A stretch of DNA of 21,788 bases from Fimenecus sp045594645. GTDB lineage: Bacteria > Bacillota > Clostridia > Oscillospirales > Acutalibacteraceae. Positions within the stretch are counted from its first letter, which is position 1, and every line of letters begins with the position of its first letter. This document shows, piece by piece, positions 14,930 to 21,653 of the stretch. The notes under the pieces are model-generated. The model saw nothing but the letters and a program-made list of their open reading frames with translations. It had not been told where the DNA came from and searched no databases. The stretch covers positions 1 through 21,788 of the forward strand of contig JAZNYY010000024.1 of the NCBI GenBank assembly GCA_045594645.1, in the 5' to 3' direction. A program made the translations under genes and the position numbers.

Positions 14930-15253
14930 ATGACATACGAGCAGGTAGTTTCAAAGGTTAAGGCAAAATTCAAAAATGTTGACGCTTCAAGCATTGACGG
15001 TGTTGTTGCATTGCAGATTAACCTTGAGGGCAAAAATGTAAACGGTATTTTCTATATTGAAGTTAAAGACCACAATGTAAGCGTTGAGCCCTATGAATAC
15101 TATGACAGACACGCAATTGTTACTGTTAACCCCACTAACCTTTTAAAGCTTGTTGACGGTAAGCTTGACCTCGTTGAAGCATCTAACAAAGGTAAGGTTG
15201 CAATTGACGGTGACATAGGGGCAGTTTCGAGAGTAATTGAATTAGTGAAATAA
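14930..15253 (+). CDS. SCP2 sterol-binding-domain protein
   Basis: The 107-residue protein fits the SCP2 fold: an N-terminal helix (YEQVVSKVKAKF), a beta-sheet with NGIFYIEVKDHNVSVEP, then VTVNPTNLLKLVDGKLDLVEASNKGKVAIDGD, the characteristic segment with small residues lining a lipid tunnel. Bacterial single-domain members bind hydrophobic ligands, and their role is not established. The ATG at 14930 was preferred over a GTG at 14921 that lies inside the AAGGAG binding site; the distance to the ATG is 8 bases. It is a single-gene unit, with its own promoter and a terminator-like hairpin formed by the repeat at 15261. Confidence 0.88.
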   Translation: MTYEQVVSKVKAKFKNVDASSIDGVVALQINLEGKNVNGIFYIEVKDHNVSVEPYEYYDRHAIVTVNPTNLLKLVDGKLDLVEASNKGKVAIDGDIGAVSRVIELVK

Positions 15254-15260
15254 AATTTCT

Positions 15261-15317
15261 CTCCCTCCGTCTTTTGCTTCGCAAAATACACCTCCCTCAT
15301 CAGAGGGAGGATTTTTG
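15261..15317 (+). terminator. CTCCCTC-family repeat serving as Rho-independent terminator
   Basis: CTCCCTC (15261-15267), a small hairpin TTTTGC-TTC-GCAAAA (15272-15286), then a stem CCTCCCTC-ATCA-GAGGGAGG (15291-15310) followed by ATTTTTG. The last stem plus T-run is a good intrinsic terminator for the SCP2 gene on the plus strand. It has the same three-part layout as the other CTCCCTC repeats, so an intergenic repeat appears to have become, or been recruited as, a terminator. Confidence 0.75.
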
Positions 15318-15338
15318 TTGTTATTTTTCGTTTTGCGC

Positions 15339-15367
15339 TTTACATTTTGCATTCTACGGAGTATAAT
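15339..15367 (+). promoter_or_regulatory. Promoter of the Gfo/Idh/MocA oxidoreductase gene
   Basis: TTTACA (15339-15344), a 17-base spacer and a consensus TATAAT (15362-15367) lie 40 bases before the ATG. Transcription would start near 15374, giving a leader of about 30 bases. Confidence 0.75.
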
Positions 15368-15406
15368 GTGCGTGTCGAAAATTCACATTTTAGCGAGATG
15401 ATTTTT

Positions 15407-16705
15407 ATGTCAAAGCCCATTACAGCGATAATCGTCGGTGCAGGTCACAGAGCGTTAATTTATGCCGAGCTTGCAATTACAAATCCCGAACAATTGCAAA
15501 TTGTTGGTGTTGCTGACCCAAATCCTGTAAGACGACAAATGGTTATGGAGAAGTTTGGCTTTTCAGAGGATATGTGCTTTCACGATGCTGATGAATTAGC
15601 AAAGCACGGCAAGCTTGCTGACACCATAATCAACGGAACAATGGACCATCAGCACCTTGAAACCTCTATTCCCCTTTTAAATTTGGGCTATGATATGCTT
15701 CTTGAAAAGCCATTTGCTCCTAACGAAGAAGAAATGAGAGAAATTGTAGCGTGTGCAAAGAAAAACAACTCAAAGGTTATGATTTGCCATGTGCTTCGCT
15801 ACACACCGTTTTATTATGCAATTAAAGAGAGGCTCGTAAAGGGTGAAATCGGCGAAATTATGAACATTCAGACCCTTGAGCATGTGAGCTATCATCACTT
15901 ATCAACCTCTTATGTTCGCGGTAAATGGGCAAATAGTAAAGAGTGCCACACTTCAATGCTTTTGGCCAAATGCTGTCACGATATTGACATTATGATGTGG
16001 ATGATGAGCGACACAAAACCCGTTGCGATTTCAAGCTTTGGCGGTAAATATCAGTTTAAGCCCGAAAATGCGCCCGAAAATGCGGGTGAGCGTTGCCTCG
16101 TTGACTGCCCTCTTGTTGAGGATTGCCGTTATTCTGCAAAGCGACTTTATATTGACCAGCCCGAGCGTTGGGCATTCTACATATGGGACAAGCTTGAACA
16201 CATCAAAAACCCCACAATTGAAGATAAAATCAATCTTCTCAAGGGTGACTCACCCTATGGCAAGTGCATTTACAAGTGCGACAACGATGTTGTTGACCAT
16301 CAATCTGTGCTTGTGAACTTTGCAAACGGTGCTACGGGTACTCACAATATGGTTGGTGGCTCATCAGCCTCACTTCGCAGAATTCATATTATCGGTACTT
16401 TAGGTGAAATTTACGGTAATTTTGAAGAAGCTAAATTCTATGTTTCAAAAATCCACCCCACAAAAACTGATGAAAAACAAGTTGAAGAGGTTGACCTCAA
16501 GCTCACGGGCGATATGGTTGGTGCATATGGCGGTCACGGTGGTGGCGACGAGAGATTAGCCGCTGACTTTGTATCATTTGTACGCGGTGAAAAGCCTAGC
16601 CTTGCTTGTACTTCAATTTTTGATTCAGTTGCAGGTCATTTATGTGTTTATCTTGCGGATAAGTCAAGAGAAAATGACGGTGCGGTGCAGAGGGTTGAGT
16701 ATTAA
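15407..16705 (+). CDS. Gfo/Idh/MocA-family NAD(P)-dependent oxidoreductase
   Basis: A 432-residue dehydrogenase with a Rossmann NAD(P) site (GAGHRA at 11-16) and the family's Glu-Lys-Pro motif (E100-K101-P102, with the catalytic lysine). It has a substrate-binding half with CCHDIDIMMWM, where a His/Asp pair is typical. Such enzymes oxidise or reduce sugars, inositols or their derivatives; the substrate is not evident. Residues 230-291 carry five cysteines (230, 234, 240, 287, 291) in a loop insertion, perhaps a metal site. The start at 15407 (MSKPIT) was chosen over earlier in-frame Met codons because the upstream codons overlap the promoter region. The ribosome binding site is weak (GCGAG, 9 bases before). 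The small membrane protein gene follows after 11 bases. Confidence 0.93.
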   Translation: MSKPITAIIVGAGHRALIYAELAITNPEQLQIVGVADPNPVRRQMVMEKFGFSEDMCFHDADELAKHGKLADTIINGTMDHQHLETSIPLLNLGYDMLLEKPFAPNEEEMREIVACAKKNNSKVMICHVLRYTPFYYAIKERLVKGEIGEIMNIQTLEHVSYHHLSTSYVRGKWANSKECHTSMLLAKCCHDIDIMMWMMSDTKPVAISSFGGKYQFKPENAPENAGERCLVDCPLVEDCRYSAKRLYIDQPERWAFYIWDKLEHIKNPTIEDKINLLKGDSPYGKCIYKCDNDVVDHQSVLVNFANGATGTHNMVGGSSASLRRIHIIGTLGEIYGNFEEAKFYVSKIHPTKTDEKQVEEVDLKLTGDMVGAYGGHGGGDERLAADFVSFVRGEKPSLACTSIFDSVAGHLCVYLADKSRENDGAVQRVEY

Positions 16706-16716
16706 GAGGTATTGCT

Positions 16717-17103
16717 ATGTATGATAACATTGGAAATAAAATAAAGATATTAGCGAAAGTGACTTTCGTTTTAGGTGCGATTGCATCTGTTATAGGAGCA
16801 ATTTGTCTATTTTTTAATGATACGCACATATTACTTTGCATAATAACTGCAGTAGCAGGCTCGTTATTCTCTTGGATTTCGACTTGGTTATTATATGGCT
16901 TTGGCGAGATAATCGATAAGCTTTGTGATATTGAAGAAAACACAAAAACCAATCATTTTCAAAAGCCTGAAAAACAGATTGTACATAAAATTATATGTGA
17001 GGCTTGCGGAAAATCCATTTCAAAATATCCTTGTGTAATTTGCGGACATACTCCAAAGGATAATACTCAAGAACTCGCACAGAATTATGATAAAATAGAT
17101 TAA
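16717..17103 (+). CDS. Small membrane protein with C-terminal zinc ribbon
   Basis: The product has 128 residues and two hydrophobic segments (about residues 12-32 and 38-62) with a short external loop. A helical cytoplasmic part with Asp/Glu/Lys follows, then a zinc ribbon: CEACG and CVICG are two C-x2-C pairs. The family is not recognisable by name; many bacteria have such small two-pass proteins with a zinc ribbon of unknown function. GAGG precedes the ATG by 8 bases, and the oxidoreductase stop is 11 bases upstream, so they share a transcript. The gene is clearly AT-rich compared with its neighbour, and a perfect terminator follows. Confidence 0.72.
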   Translation: MYDNIGNKIKILAKVTFVLGAIASVIGAICLFFNDTHILLCIITAVAGSLFSWISTWLLYGFGEIIDKLCDIEENTKTNHFQKPEKQIVHKIICEACGKSISKYPCVICGHTPKDNTQELAQNYDKID

Positions 17104-17125
17104 TAAAAAGATGTTATAAAAAGTG

Positions 17126-17158
17126 AAAGCAGAACTGAAAAATCAGTTCTGCTTTTTT
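17126..17158 (+). terminator. Strong intrinsic terminator of the oxidoreductase/zinc-ribbon unit
   Basis: A perfect 13-base stem, AAAGCAGAACTGA with TCAGTTCTGCTTT, around an AAAA loop, is followed by TTT up to 17158. It lies 23 bases after the stop codon at 17103. Read on the minus strand it would also be a hairpin, so it may stop leftover upp transcripts as well. Confidence 0.9.
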
Positions 17159-17168
17159 GTATAAAAAT

Positions 17169-17191
17169 GGCGGGAGCAAGCCCCCGCCCTA
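17169..17191 (-). terminator. GC-rich hairpin ending upp transcription (REP-like)
   Basis: GGCGGG (17169-17174) and CCCGCC (17183-17188) enclose an 8-base loop, with CTAC beyond. On the minus strand the stem is followed by ATTTTTAT, a plausible terminator 10 bases downstream of the upp stop. Its GTAGGGCGGGGG leader also resembles the TGTAGGGG repeat family near mutL. Confidence 0.6.
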
Positions 17192-17200
17192 CTATACTTT

Positions 17201-17827
17201 TTATTTTGTGCCGAAGATTCTGTCGCCTGCGTCACCAAGTCCCGGAACGATATATTTGTGGTCGTTAAGTCTTTCGTCAAGTGCTGCGCAGTAAATGTCA
17301 ACATCGGGGTGAGCCTCTGTAAGAGCCATCATTCCCTCGGGTGCTGCGATGATACCCATAAACTTGATTGACTTGGGGTGATACTCTTTAATCTGGCTGA
17401 TTGCGTCAATTGCTGAACCGCCTGTTGCAAGCATTGGGTCAAGCACAATAACCTCACGCTCTTCAATATCTGAAGGCAATTTGCAGTAATAAGGCACGGG
17501 AAGTGCTGTTTCAGGGTCGCGGTACATACCGATATGACCAACCTTTGCTGATGGAACAAGTGACAATACGCCGTCAAGCATACCTGTGCCTGCTCTCAAA
17601 ATCGGTACAAATGCGAGGGTTTTACCTGAAATAACCTTTGTTTTTGTTTTCTGAATAGGTGTTTCAATTTCAACCTCTGCAAGTGGCAAATCGCGGGTTG
17701 CCTCATAACACATAAGAGTTGCAATTTCTGAAACGAGTGCTCTGAATTCTTTTGAGCCTGTGTTTTTATCTCTCAAAAGAGTGAGTTTATGCTGAATAAG
17801 TGGATGGTTAGTAATTGTTACTGACAT
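17201..17827 (-). CDS. upp: Uracil phosphoribosyltransferase
   Basis: Upp makes UMP from uracil and PRPP in pyrimidine salvage. The 208-residue length is normal. VPILRAGTGMLDGVL is the uracil-site region, and the PRPP loop reads DPMLATGGSA at 130-139. GLGDAGDRIFGTK at the C-terminus is invariant in the family. The start at MSVTITNH (17825-17827) has GGAGG with an 8-base spacer; a Met five codons earlier would lie on that site. It has its own promoter 40 bases upstream although rpiB lies only 74 bases before it. Confidence 0.97.
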   Translation of the reverse strand: MSVTITNHPLIQHKLTLLRDKNTGSKEFRALVSEIATLMCYEATRDLPLAEVEIETPIQKTKTKVISGKTLAFVPILRAGTGMLDGVLSLVPSAKVGHIGMYRDPETALPVPYYCKLPSDIEEREVIVLDPMLATGGSAIDAISQIKEYHPKSIKFMGIIAAPEGMMALTEAHPDVDIYCAALDERLNDHKYIVPGLGDAGDRIFGTK

Positions 17828-17866
17828 TTTAACTGCCTCCATTTAATTGGATTTTTTATTAAATTT

Positions 17867-17895
17867 ATTATATACCTATAAAAATAAATTTACAA
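17867..17895 (-). promoter_or_regulatory. Promoter of upp
   Basis: On the minus strand TTGTAA (17890-17895), a 17-base spacer with a GTA just before the hexamer, and a consensus TATAAT (17867-17872) lie 40 bases before the upp start. Therefore upp can be transcribed apart from tsaE-tsaB-rpiB. Confidence 0.72.
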
Positions 17896-17901
17896 GTTAT
17901 T

Positions 17902-18339
17902 TTATGAATTTTCTATATCCATAATCTGGTCAATTCTGCGCTGATGGCGACCGCCCTCGAACTCTGTTTCAAGGAACACATCAACAAGCTCAAGTGCCAA
18001 GCCAACACCCACAACTCGACCGCCCATACAAAGAGCGTTTGCGTCGTTGTGCATTCGGGTCAGCTTTGCGCTGAAATAATCTGAACAGCAAGCGGCACGA
18101 ATACCCTTAACCTTATTAGCCGCCATTGAAATGCCGATTCCCGTTCCGCAACAAAGAATTGCTTTTTCACACTCACCGCTTGTCACCTTTTCGCAGGTTG
18201 CTTTTGCAATTGGGGCATAGTCAATTGACTCTGCTGTGTAAGTTCCGCAATCAATATATTCTACGCCTTTTTCGTCGAGATGCTTTTTGATTGCCTCTTT
18301 TAATTCAAATCCGCCGTGGTCGGCACCTAATGCTATCAT
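17902..18339 (-). CDS. rpiB: Ribose-5-phosphate isomerase B
   Basis: RpiB interconverts ribose-5-phosphate and ribulose-5-phosphate in the pentose phosphate pathway. The 145-residue protein has GADHGGFELK at 5-14, IDYAPIA around 39-45, and the catalytic cysteine in CCGTGIGIS (Cys64). It also has NDANALCMGGRVVG and the phosphate-binding ARxR-like end RHQRRID. A LacA/LacB galactose isomerase is the main alternative; the lone gene and the residues favour RpiB. It overlaps tsaB by 4 bases (ATGA), and its GGAG site lies inside tsaB, so it is translationally coupled. Confidence 0.95.
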   Translation of the reverse strand: MIALGADHGGFELKEAIKKHLDEKGVEYIDCGTYTAESIDYAPIAKATCEKVTSGECEKAILCCGTGIGISMAANKVKGIRAACCSDYFSAKLTRMHNDANALCMGGRVVGVGLALELVDVFLETEFEGGRHQRRIDQIMDIENS

Positions 18340-19046
18340 TTTTTATTCTCCTTTTTCAATGAATTCTTATTATTTAACTCTCTTTCTGCTTGTGGTAAAC
18401 GCAAGTAAAAAGGAACAAGATTTGCTGATTTCGTTGTGTTTTCGCCGTTTTTAAGCTTTTCTTCTGCTAATCTGCCGATTGATGACGCGTGAATATAGCG
18501 GATATTTTCGTCGGCTATTTCTGCGTTATAAAGAACACCGCATAATTTGTCATAGCAGATTTTTGCGCCATCACCGATGAACACAACTTTTTTGTTGTAT
18601 TGCTTGAGCTCTTCGCCTAATTCGTCAATTAAAACGGCTTTGTCTTCGCAAAGTCGGTTGCCGTTCTCAAAAATAGCGGTATATACCTGATTGCAACGAG
18701 CATCCATTACGGCGCAGGCAACACAATCTTCATTTTTGAGTGGCTCAGCAATGGCTTCAAGAGTTGAAACCGCCAAACAAGGTTTAGCTAGTGCATCTGC
18801 CATACCCTTAACGGAAGCTATGCCGATTCGCACACCTGTGAATGAGCCCGGACCGTTGGTTACTGCGAATAAATCAATGTCTTTTATTGAAGCTCCGCTT
18901 TCGGCAATGGTTTTTTCAACCAAGGGCATAAGAGTCTGACTATGCGTAAGCCCATTATTTATGAAATTCTCGGCAAGAGTTTTACCGTTTTCGGTAACGG
19001 CTACAGACGCGGTTACAGATGTTGAATCAAGTGATAAAGTTTTCAT
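18336..19046 (-). CDS. tsaB: tRNA threonylcarbamoyladenosine biosynthesis protein TsaB
   Basis: TsaB is the ASKHA-fold partner of TsaD in making t6A37 in ANN-decoding tRNAs. The 236-residue protein begins with the ATPase-like strand LSLDSTSVTASVAV. It has THSQTLMPLVEKTI and the family signature NGPGSFTGVRIGIASVKGMA, then MDARCNQVYTAIF. Its C-terminal third is short and variable, as usual. GGAGG lies 9 bases before the ATG. It overlaps tsaE by 4 bases upstream and rpiB by 4 bases downstream. TsaD and TsaC are not in the window. Confidence 0.96.
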   Translation of the reverse strand: MKTLSLDSTSVTASVAVTENGKTLAENFINNGLTHSQTLMPLVEKTIAESGASIKDIDLFAVTNGPGSFTGVRIGIASVKGMADALAKPCLAVSTLEAIAEPLKNEDCVACAVMDARCNQVYTAIFENGNRLCEDKAVLIDELGEELKQYNKKVVFIGDGAKICYDKLCGVLYNAEIADENIRYIHASSIGRLAEEKLKNGENTTKSANLVPFYLRLPQAERELNNKNSLKKENKK

Positions 19047-19471
19047 ATTTCAACACCTCCGTCAATGGTGATAATGCGCTGATTATCACTCTCTCCTCTT
19101 TGAATTTCTACTCTTATGGTATTTTCAGGAAGAGCGTTTTCAATATTTTCGCTCCATTCGACCGCTAATATACCGCCTGCCTCATAAAAATCGAAAAATC
19201 CGCTTGAATATAAATCATCCCAAGTTTCAACGCGGTACATATCGAAATGATAAAGCGGTGGATTTCCGCCGTAATCATTGACAATGGCGAAAGTTGGGCT
19301 ACTAACCTCTTCTTTCACGCAGAGAGCCTTTGCCATTCCGCGAGTGAAGGCAGTTTTACCCATACCAAGTCCGCCGAAAAATGCCACAACAGTTCCGCCT
19401 GTGAGTTTTTCAGCCAATTTGCGACCTAATTCAATTGTTTCTTCTGCACTATTTGTTACGAACTGCTGCAT
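19043..19471 (-). CDS. tsaE: tRNA threonylcarbamoyladenosine biosynthesis ATPase TsaE
   Basis: TsaE is the small P-loop ATPase that powers turnover of the TsaBDE complex. The 142-residue protein has Walker A GGLGMGKT at 33-40, a switch-like VSSPTFAIVN, and YHFDMYR, where the Asp is part of the family signature. It also has EWSENIENALP near the end. Gene order tsaE-tsaB with an ATGA overlap is typical. The upstream site CGGTGA is weak and close to the ATG. A promoter lies 42 bases upstream, so this is the first gene of the tsaE-tsaB-rpiB unit. Confidence 0.96.
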   Translation of the reverse strand: MQQFVTNSAEETIELGRKLAEKLTGGTVVAFFGGLGMGKTAFTRGMAKALCVKEEVSSPTFAIVNDYGGNPPLYHFDMYRVETWDDLYSSGFFDFYEAGGILAVEWSENIENALPENTIRVEIQRGESDNQRIITIDGGVEI

Positions 19472-19512
19472 ACATTCACCGTTTATCTTTATTTTTCGTC
19501 TTTATCTGTATT

Positions 19513-19541
19513 ATTCTATCACAGATTTGCATAATAGTAAA
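19513..19541 (-). promoter_or_regulatory. Promoter of tsaE-tsaB-rpiB
   Basis: On the minus strand TTTACT (19536-19541), a 17-base spacer ending TGTGA, and TAGAAT (19513-19518) precede tsaE by 42 bases. The TGn-like spacer end supports a sigma-A promoter. Confidence 0.6.
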
Positions 19542-19757
19542 TTACAAATTGAATAGTTTTTAACATTTTTTATTTAGTTAATTGGCACAAATCATTTGTT
19601 AATGTTTTAACCAAATTGGTGCTTACTTGACCAAAAACTTGCATTTTTATGAGTTTTACACATTTTTTATTCTGAATTTTGCAAGTTTTTAGTCGCGTTT
19701 TGTCATTTTTAACAAATTAAAGTGTTAAAATCTAACTATATTTTTCAATATTGTGAA
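19542..19757. promoter_or_regulatory. AT-rich divergent region with several inverted repeats between tsaE and gdhA
   Basis: The 347-base gap between tsaE and gdhA has no gene. It holds a palindrome ACCAAATTGGT (19610-19620). It has an 11-base inverted repeat, AAAAACTTGCA (19633-19643) with TGCAAGTTTTT (19680-19690), spaced by 36 bases. An 8-base inverted repeat, TTTTAACA (19707-19714) with TGTTAAAA (19723-19730), lies 27 bases before the candidate gdhA -35. AATTGGCAC and AATTGGTGC are near-repeats. These are possible regulator sites for nitrogen control of gdhA, but none matches a site I can name. Confidence 0.45.
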
Positions 19758-19787
19758 TTGAAAAAAATATCCATAATATGTTATTAT
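19758..19787 (+). promoter_or_regulatory. Candidate promoter of gdhA
   Basis: TTGAAA (19758-19763), an 18-base spacer and TATTAT (19782-19787) lie 31 bases before the gdhA start. The region is so AT-rich that other choices are possible. AAGGGGG (19804-19810) is an unusually G-rich ribosome binding site. Confidence 0.45.
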
Positions 19788-19818
19788 TTTTACCATACAA
19801 GACAAGGGGGTCTTTAAA

Positions 19819-21165
19819 ATGAATAGTTATATTGAAAAAATTCTCAAAAGAGTAGAAGAGCGCGACGGCGATAAAAAGGAATTTATGCAGTGCGTAAGAG
19901 AGGTTTACGGTTCTCTCGAAAAGGTTATTGAAGCACATCCTGAATATGAAAAATATGATATTTTAGGCCGTATGGCTGAACCCGACAGAACAGTTCGTTT
20001 TAGAATTGCTTGGGTTGATGATAACGGCAATACTCAGGTAAACCGTGGTTGGCGTGTTCAGTTCAACTCTGCTATTGGTCCATATAAGGGCGGTCTTCGC
20101 TTTCACCCAAGCGTAAATGCAAGTATTATTTACTTCTTGGGCTTTGAGCAGACATTTAAGAACTCACTTACCGGTCTTCCTATGGGCGGTGCAAAGGGTG
20201 GTTCTGACTTTAATCCTGTTGGCAAGAGTGACGGCGAGATTATGCGTTTCTGTCAAGCATTTATGACCGAGCTTCAGCGTCATATCGGTGATAGCATTGA
20301 TGTTCCCGCAGGTGACATCGGTGTTAGCGGTAAAGAAATCGGTTTCCTTTTCGGTCAGTACAAGAGAATTGTCGGTGCATTTGAAAACGGTGTTCTCACA
20401 GGTAAGGGCATTACTTACGGTGGTTCACTTGTTCGTCCCGAGGCTACAGGATACGGTGCTATTTACTACACAAACGAAGTTCTTGCACACGAGAACGAAG
20501 ATATTAAGGGTAAGACATTCGCAGTTTCAGGCTTCGGTAATGTTGCTTGGGGCGCAATTAAAAAGATTGCAGAGCTCGGCGGTATTCCTCTCACACTTAG
20601 CGGTCCTGACGGTTATGTTTATGACAAAGACGGTATCGTAACAGAAGAAAAAATCAACTATCTTCTTGAAATGCGTGCATCGGGCAGAGACAAGGCAAAG
20701 GATTATGCAGACAAATTCGGTGCCGAGTTCTTCCCAGGTCAGAAGCCTTGGGGTGTTAAGGTTGATGTTGCACTCCCCTGCGCTACACAGAACGAGGTTA
20801 CACTCGAAGAAGCAAAGAAAATCGTTGCTAACGGCACAAAATATTATATTGAAGTTGCTAATATGCCAACAACTGCAGAGGCTGTTGAGTATTTCATTGA
20901 AAATGGCGTAATTGTTGCTCCTTCAAAGGCAGTTAACGCAGGTGGCGTTTGCGTATCAGGTCTTGAAATGAGCCAGAACAGTCAGCGTCTTGCTTGGACA
21001 GCAGAAAAGGTTGACGAAATGCTTAAGAGCGCAATGAAGAATATCTATGATATTTCTGTTGACGCAGCAGAGCGTTACGGAATGGGATATGACCTTATCG
21101 CAGGTGCTAACATTGCAGGCTTTGAAAAGGTTGCAGAAGCAATGGTAGCTCAGGGTGTATATTAA
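19819..21165 (+). CDS. gdhA: Glutamate dehydrogenase (NADP-type)
   Basis: GdhA makes glutamate from 2-oxoglutarate and ammonia. The 448-residue length and the motif set fit the hexameric bacterial NADP-type enzyme: GPYKGGLRFHPSVN, the catalytic lysine in PMGGAKGGSDF (Lys126), and DVPAGDIGVSGKEIGFLFG. The Rossmann part has SGFGNVAWGA. Near the end, APSKAVNAGGVCVSGLEMSQN is standard. The acidic versus basic residue after the Rossmann motif, which would settle NADP versus NAD, is not clear enough for me to call, so coenzyme preference is from overall similarity. It is a single-gene unit with its own promoter and a terminator. Codon use is more biased (GGT, CGT, TTC, AAG) than in neighbouring genes, as in highly expressed genes. 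Confidence 0.97.
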   Translation: MNSYIEKILKRVEERDGDKKEFMQCVREVYGSLEKVIEAHPEYEKYDILGRMAEPDRTVRFRIAWVDDNGNTQVNRGWRVQFNSAIGPYKGGLRFHPSVNASIIYFLGFEQTFKNSLTGLPMGGAKGGSDFNPVGKSDGEIMRFCQAFMTELQRHIGDSIDVPAGDIGVSGKEIGFLFGQYKRIVGAFENGVLTGKGITYGGSLVRPEATGYGAIYYTNEVLAHENEDIKGKTFAVSGFGNVAWGAIKKIAELGGIPLTLSGPDGYVYDKDGIVTEEKINYLLEMRASGRDKAKDYADKFGAEFFPGQKPWGVKVDVALPCATQNEVTLEEAKKIVANGTKYYIEVANMPTTAEAVEYFIENGVIVAPSKAVNAGGVCVSGLEMSQNSQRLAWTAEKVDEMLKSAMKNIYDISVDAAERYGMGYDLIAGANIAGFEKVAEAMVAQGVY

Positions 21166-21201
21166 TACATATTATAAATATCATTAAAAATTGCAAAACA
21201 A

Positions 21202-21235
21202 AACCCTCGTACAATTAAGTACGGGGGTTAGTTTT
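21202..21235 (+). terminator. Bidirectional terminator between gdhA and the zinc-ribbon gene
   Basis: AACCCTCGTAC (21202-21212) pairs with GTACGGGGGTT (21219-21229), with one G-T pair, around AATTAA, followed by AGTTTTTA. It lies between convergent genes, 36 bases after the gdhA stop. The opposite strand reads AACCCCCGTAC...GTTTTG, so it may serve both genes. Confidence 0.82.
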
Positions 21236-21242
21236 TATATTT

Positions 21243-21488
21243 TTAATCACTTATTTTGCCTCCACAGTTGGGACAATGTTTTACAGTATCTCTACCAAGA
21301 AACTTACCACAATTAGGGCATCTATAAAACAAAACCTTAAATATGACAGCACCAAACATAACAATTAGACCCAACACAGAAATTAAATGTATTTCTGTGG
21401 TAGCACCAATCATAGCAACAACAAATCCAAATAAAACTATTATCATAAATAATCTATTGGCTTTTTTGGGTGTTAAATTTGCAAACAT
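21243..21488 (-). CDS. Small two-pass membrane protein with zinc ribbon
   Basis: The 81-residue protein has two hydrophobic segments (about residues 13-30 and 34-53) and then a zinc ribbon with two CPNCG knuckles (CPNCGKFLG and CPNCGGKI). It is similar in plan, not in sequence, to the protein encoded at 16717-17103. No function can be assigned. GAGGTG sits 6 bases before the ATG, and a strong promoter lies just upstream. It is a single-gene unit between the gdhA terminator and the ribosomal RNA terminator. Confidence 0.72.
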   Translation of the reverse strand: MFANLTPKKANRLFMIIVLFGFVVAMIGATTEIHLISVLGLIVMFGAVIFKVLFYRCPNCGKFLGRDTVKHCPNCGGKISD

Positions 21489-21505
21489 AAAATCACCTCA
21501 AAATT

Positions 21506-21534
21506 AAAATATCATACCGAGTAAAAAAAGTCAA
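21506..21534 (-). promoter_or_regulatory. Promoter of the zinc-ribbon gene
   Basis: On the minus strand TTGACT (21529-21534), a 17-base spacer ending TATGA, and TATTTT (21506-21511) lie 18 bases before the start codon, giving a very short leader. The -35 begins right after the T-run of the ribosomal terminator. Confidence 0.7.
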
Positions 21535-21535
21535 T

Positions 21536-21560
21536 AAAAAAACACCTTCGAATGAAGGTG
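21536..21560 (-). terminator. Terminator of the rRNA operon
   Basis: On the minus strand CACCTTC-ATTC-GAAGGTG (21543-21560) is followed by seven T (21536-21542). It is an intrinsic terminator about 95 bases downstream of the 23S 3' end and fits as the end of the rRNA transcript. Confidence 0.85.
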
Positions 21561-21653
21561 CTTAGGTTTTATGTACCCTGAAAACTGAACAAAGGTCTGT
21601 GATTAATGTCGTTTGAGAAATTGTACTGTACAAAGATATGACCAAGAAAATAA
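21561..21653 (-). other. 23S rRNA 3' trailer
   Basis: Between the 23S 3' end and the terminator there is no 5S rRNA or tRNA. The trailer has TGACCA (21639-21644) pairing with TGGTCA (21654-21659), which straddles the mature 3' end. It also holds a palindrome TTGTAC-T-GTACAA (21621-21633), and a CAGTTTTCAGGGTAC stretch of the sort commonly found after rRNA genes in Firmicutes. Confidence 0.6.

Noticed and set aside
16596..16952. Minus-strand frame of 118 residues opposite the end of the oxidoreductase and the zinc-ribbon gene
   Set aside because: It is antisense to two supported genes and lacks a ribosome binding site or recognisable domain.
19236..19245. Additional ATATCGA motifs inside coding genes (tsaE, mutS, ricA)
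   Set aside because: Isolated 7-mers inside conserved codons without flanking hairpins; not members of the array.
20288..20911. Alternative plus-strand frames inside gdhA
   Set aside because: They are out of frame with a strongly conserved enzyme and show no independent start signals.
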